Assembly: GCA_015067435.1 (NCBI GenBank)
Contig: SVMM01000016.1
Location: 1 to 64,000, forward strand
Origin: Oscillospiraceae bacterium
GTDB taxonomy: Bacteria; Bacillota; Clostridia; Oscillospirales; Oscillospiraceae
Reading direction: 5' to 3'
Length of the DNA stretch: 64,000 nt
The notes under the pieces were generated by a model. That model saw only the letters and a program-made list of their open reading frames with translations. It was not told the origin of the DNA and did no database searches. Position 1 is the first letter of the stretch. Every line of letters begins with the position of its first letter. This document shows positions 62,819 through 64,000 of the stretch, one piece after another. The translations under genes were made by a program, and so were the position numbers.

Positions 62819-63463
62819 TCAGCCGCGCAGCGCCGCGATGCGCGCGGGGATGTCGTCCGCGCCGTAGACCGCGCTGCCGGCGACGAGCACGTTCGCGCCC
62901 GCGTTGACGCAGGCGTCGCGCGTCTTGAGGCTGACGCCGCCGTCCACCTCCAGCTCGCAGTCGAGCCCGCGCTCGTCGATCCAAGCGCGGATCTGCGCCA
63001 CCTTGGGCATCATGTCCGCCATGAACGACTGGCCGCCGAAGCCCGGCTCCACCGTCATCACCAGCACGATGTCGCAGTCGTCGAGGAACGGCAGCACCGC
63101 CTCCGCGGGCGTCCTGGGCTTGAGCACCACGCCCGCGCGCTTGCCCTTTGCGTGGATCTCGGCGAGGGCGGCGCGGGTGTTCTCCTCCGTGTCCGCCTCC
63201 ACGTGGCAGGTGACGAGGTCGGCGCCCGCGTCGCAGAACTGCCCGACGTAGCGCAGCGGCCGCTCGATCATCAGGTGCACGTCCAGCGGCAGCGCCGTCG
63301 TGGGGCGCAGCGCCTTGACCACGGGGATGCCGATGGTGATGTTCGGCACGAACAGGCCGTCCATCACGTCGACGTGGACATAGTCGGCGGCGGCGATCTT
63401 TCCGACGTCGCGCGCAAGGTTCGCAAAATCGGCGGAGAGGATGGACGGAGCGATCTTTATCAT
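62819..63463 (-). CDS. rpe: Ribulose-phosphate 3-epimerase
   Basis: A 214-residue TIM-barrel enzyme that interconverts ribulose 5-phosphate and xylulose 5-phosphate in the pentose phosphate pathway. It begins KIAPSILSADFANL. The metal and acid residues are in HVDVMDGLFVPNI near residue 30, DVHLMIERP near 61 and MTVEPGFGGQSF near 136. DGGVSLKT and AGSAVYG form the phosphate site near 174 and 195. It has a weak GGAGGC site. It is upstream of recR on the same strand, 85 bases apart. Confidence 0.94.
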   Translation of the reverse strand: MIKIAPSILSADFANLARDVGKIAAADYVHVDVMDGLFVPNITIGIPVVKALRPTTALPLDVHLMIERPLRYVGQFCDAGADLVTCHVEADTEENTRAALAEIHAKGKRAGVVLKPRTPAEAVLPFLDDCDIVLVMTVEPGFGGQSFMADMMPKVAQIRAWIDERGLDCELEVDGGVSLKTRDACVNAGANVLVAGSAVYGADDIPARIAALRG

Positions 63464-63587
63464 GGCAAAATGCCTCCCGGTTCGGAATTTCGGTGCCTAT
63501 TGTAACAGACGCCGCGCGCAAAGGCAAGGGCAAAACAAAGGTATACCATACTATAATTAAGGTTTACAAATCTTTCGCGCATTTCGC

Positions 63588-63616
63588 TTGCAAAAGGCGG
63601 CACCGCATGATATACT
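63588..63616 (+). promoter_or_regulatory. Promoter of the rubrerythrin gene
   Basis: TTGCAA (63588-63593) and TATACT (63611-63616) are 17 bases apart, 48 bases before the start codon. Confidence 0.65.
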
Positions 63617-63664
63617 TTCGGTCACAAGCGAAGTCTTGAATCTACTTTACAGGAGGACACGACG

Positions 63665-64000
63665 ATGAAGAAATGGGTATGTTCCGTCTGCGGTTATGTG
63701 TTTGAGGGCGAGAATCCCCCCGAGGCCTGCCCGATCTGCAAGGCGCCCGCCAGCAAGTTCAACGAGCAGCAGGCCGACGCGCCGCTTGCCGCGACGCATG
63801 AGTTCGGCGTCTATGCCAAGACCGTGAAAAACAATCCGGACATCGACGAGGAGACCAAGAAGTACATCTTCGAGCAGCTCAAGTCCAACTTCACCGGCGA
63901 GTGCAGCGAGGTCGGCATGTACCTGTGCATGGCGCGCGTGGCGCACCGCGAGGGCTATCCCGAGATCGGCCTGTACTGGGAGAAGGCTGCGTTTGAGGAG
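63665..64000 (+). CDS. Rubrerythrin with N-terminal rubredoxin domain (cut by window end)
   Basis: The first 112 codons of a gene that runs past the window. Residues 1-40 are a rubredoxin unit with iron-binding pairs CSVCGY and CPICKAP. From about 60, a ferritin-like four-helix bundle begins (NFTGECSEVGMYLCMARVAHREG, abbreviated here by its acidic ligands Glu-Cys-Ser-Glu). Rubredoxin placed before the ferritin domain is the reverse rubrerythrin layout, which reduces peroxide and protects anaerobes from oxygen. It has an AGGAGG site. Confidence 0.85.
   Translation, partial: MKKWVCSVCGYVFEGENPPEACPICKAPASKFNEQQADAPLAATHEFGVYAKTVKNNPDIDEETKKYIFEQLKSNFTGECSEVGMYLCMARVAHREGYPEIGLYWEKAAFEE

Overview
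The window is GC-rich DNA from a spore-forming anaerobic Firmicute, most likely an Oscillospirales (Clostridia) gut bacterium. The clues are a spoVT gene, pyruvate:ferredoxin oxidoreductase, anaerobic ribonucleotide reductase (nrdD/nrdG), a rubredoxin-plus-ferritin rubrerythrin, SLH-domain surface proteins, strong AGGAGG ribosome binding sites, a T-box leader and TTGACA/TATAAT promoters. Species placement is inference.

Bases 1 to about 7212 are the right part of an integrative mobilizable element: the remnant of a RepA-like ATPase, a winged-helix replication-type protein, a tiny Cys-pair protein, a MobC-like ribbon-helix-helix protein, a MobP-type relaxase with C-terminal Sel1 repeats, an excisionase-like HTH protein, an orphan antitoxin-like peptide, two cargo genes (a secreted stalk-domain protein and a small acidic protein) and a tyrosine integrase. 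The integrase faces the 3' end of tRNA-Tyr, the probable attachment site. A tRNA-Thr/tRNA-Tyr operon follows.

The chromosomal part (7.5-64 kb) contains: yitT-trmO; a carbohydrate operon (GH2 glycosidase, unassigned GT-B-like protein, GPH sugar symporter) followed by a membrane diguanylate cyclase; uraA with a leader ORF and attenuator; a dicarboxylate/amino-acid symporter; a cysteine desulfurase coupled to a Sel1 protein; mtaB-yfbR; a DUF4349 lipoprotein and an UPF0173 hydrolase; an XpaC-TelA-TPM module; spoVT; an amino-acid permease with a hydrolase; and four consecutive exported proteins (36 kb end).

The most unusual block is 36.4-44.4 kb, on the minus strand. A T-box leader whose specifier reads CUG (leucine) precedes a 2-isopropylmalate-synthase homologue that has lost its catalytic and metal-binding motifs but kept the leucine regulatory domain. 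This overlaps a gene fusing a sugar-isomerase-like TIM barrel to an acyl-CoA synthetase, and a full-length pyruvate:ferredoxin oxidoreductase follows. I see no terminator between them. A leucine-responsive acyl-CoA/2-oxoacid function is a testable hypothesis, not a conclusion.

Next comes a methyl-cycle block: a split B12 methionine synthase (activation domain plus MetH), an SAH/MTA-type deaminase and adenosylhomocysteinase. After it come a UDG-family glycosylase, a MATE pump, DUF1934 and SDR genes, dut-nrdG-acyltransferase-nrdD with an NrdR box, an SLH-anchored 5'-nucleotidase, recR, rpe and the start of a rubrerythrin gene.
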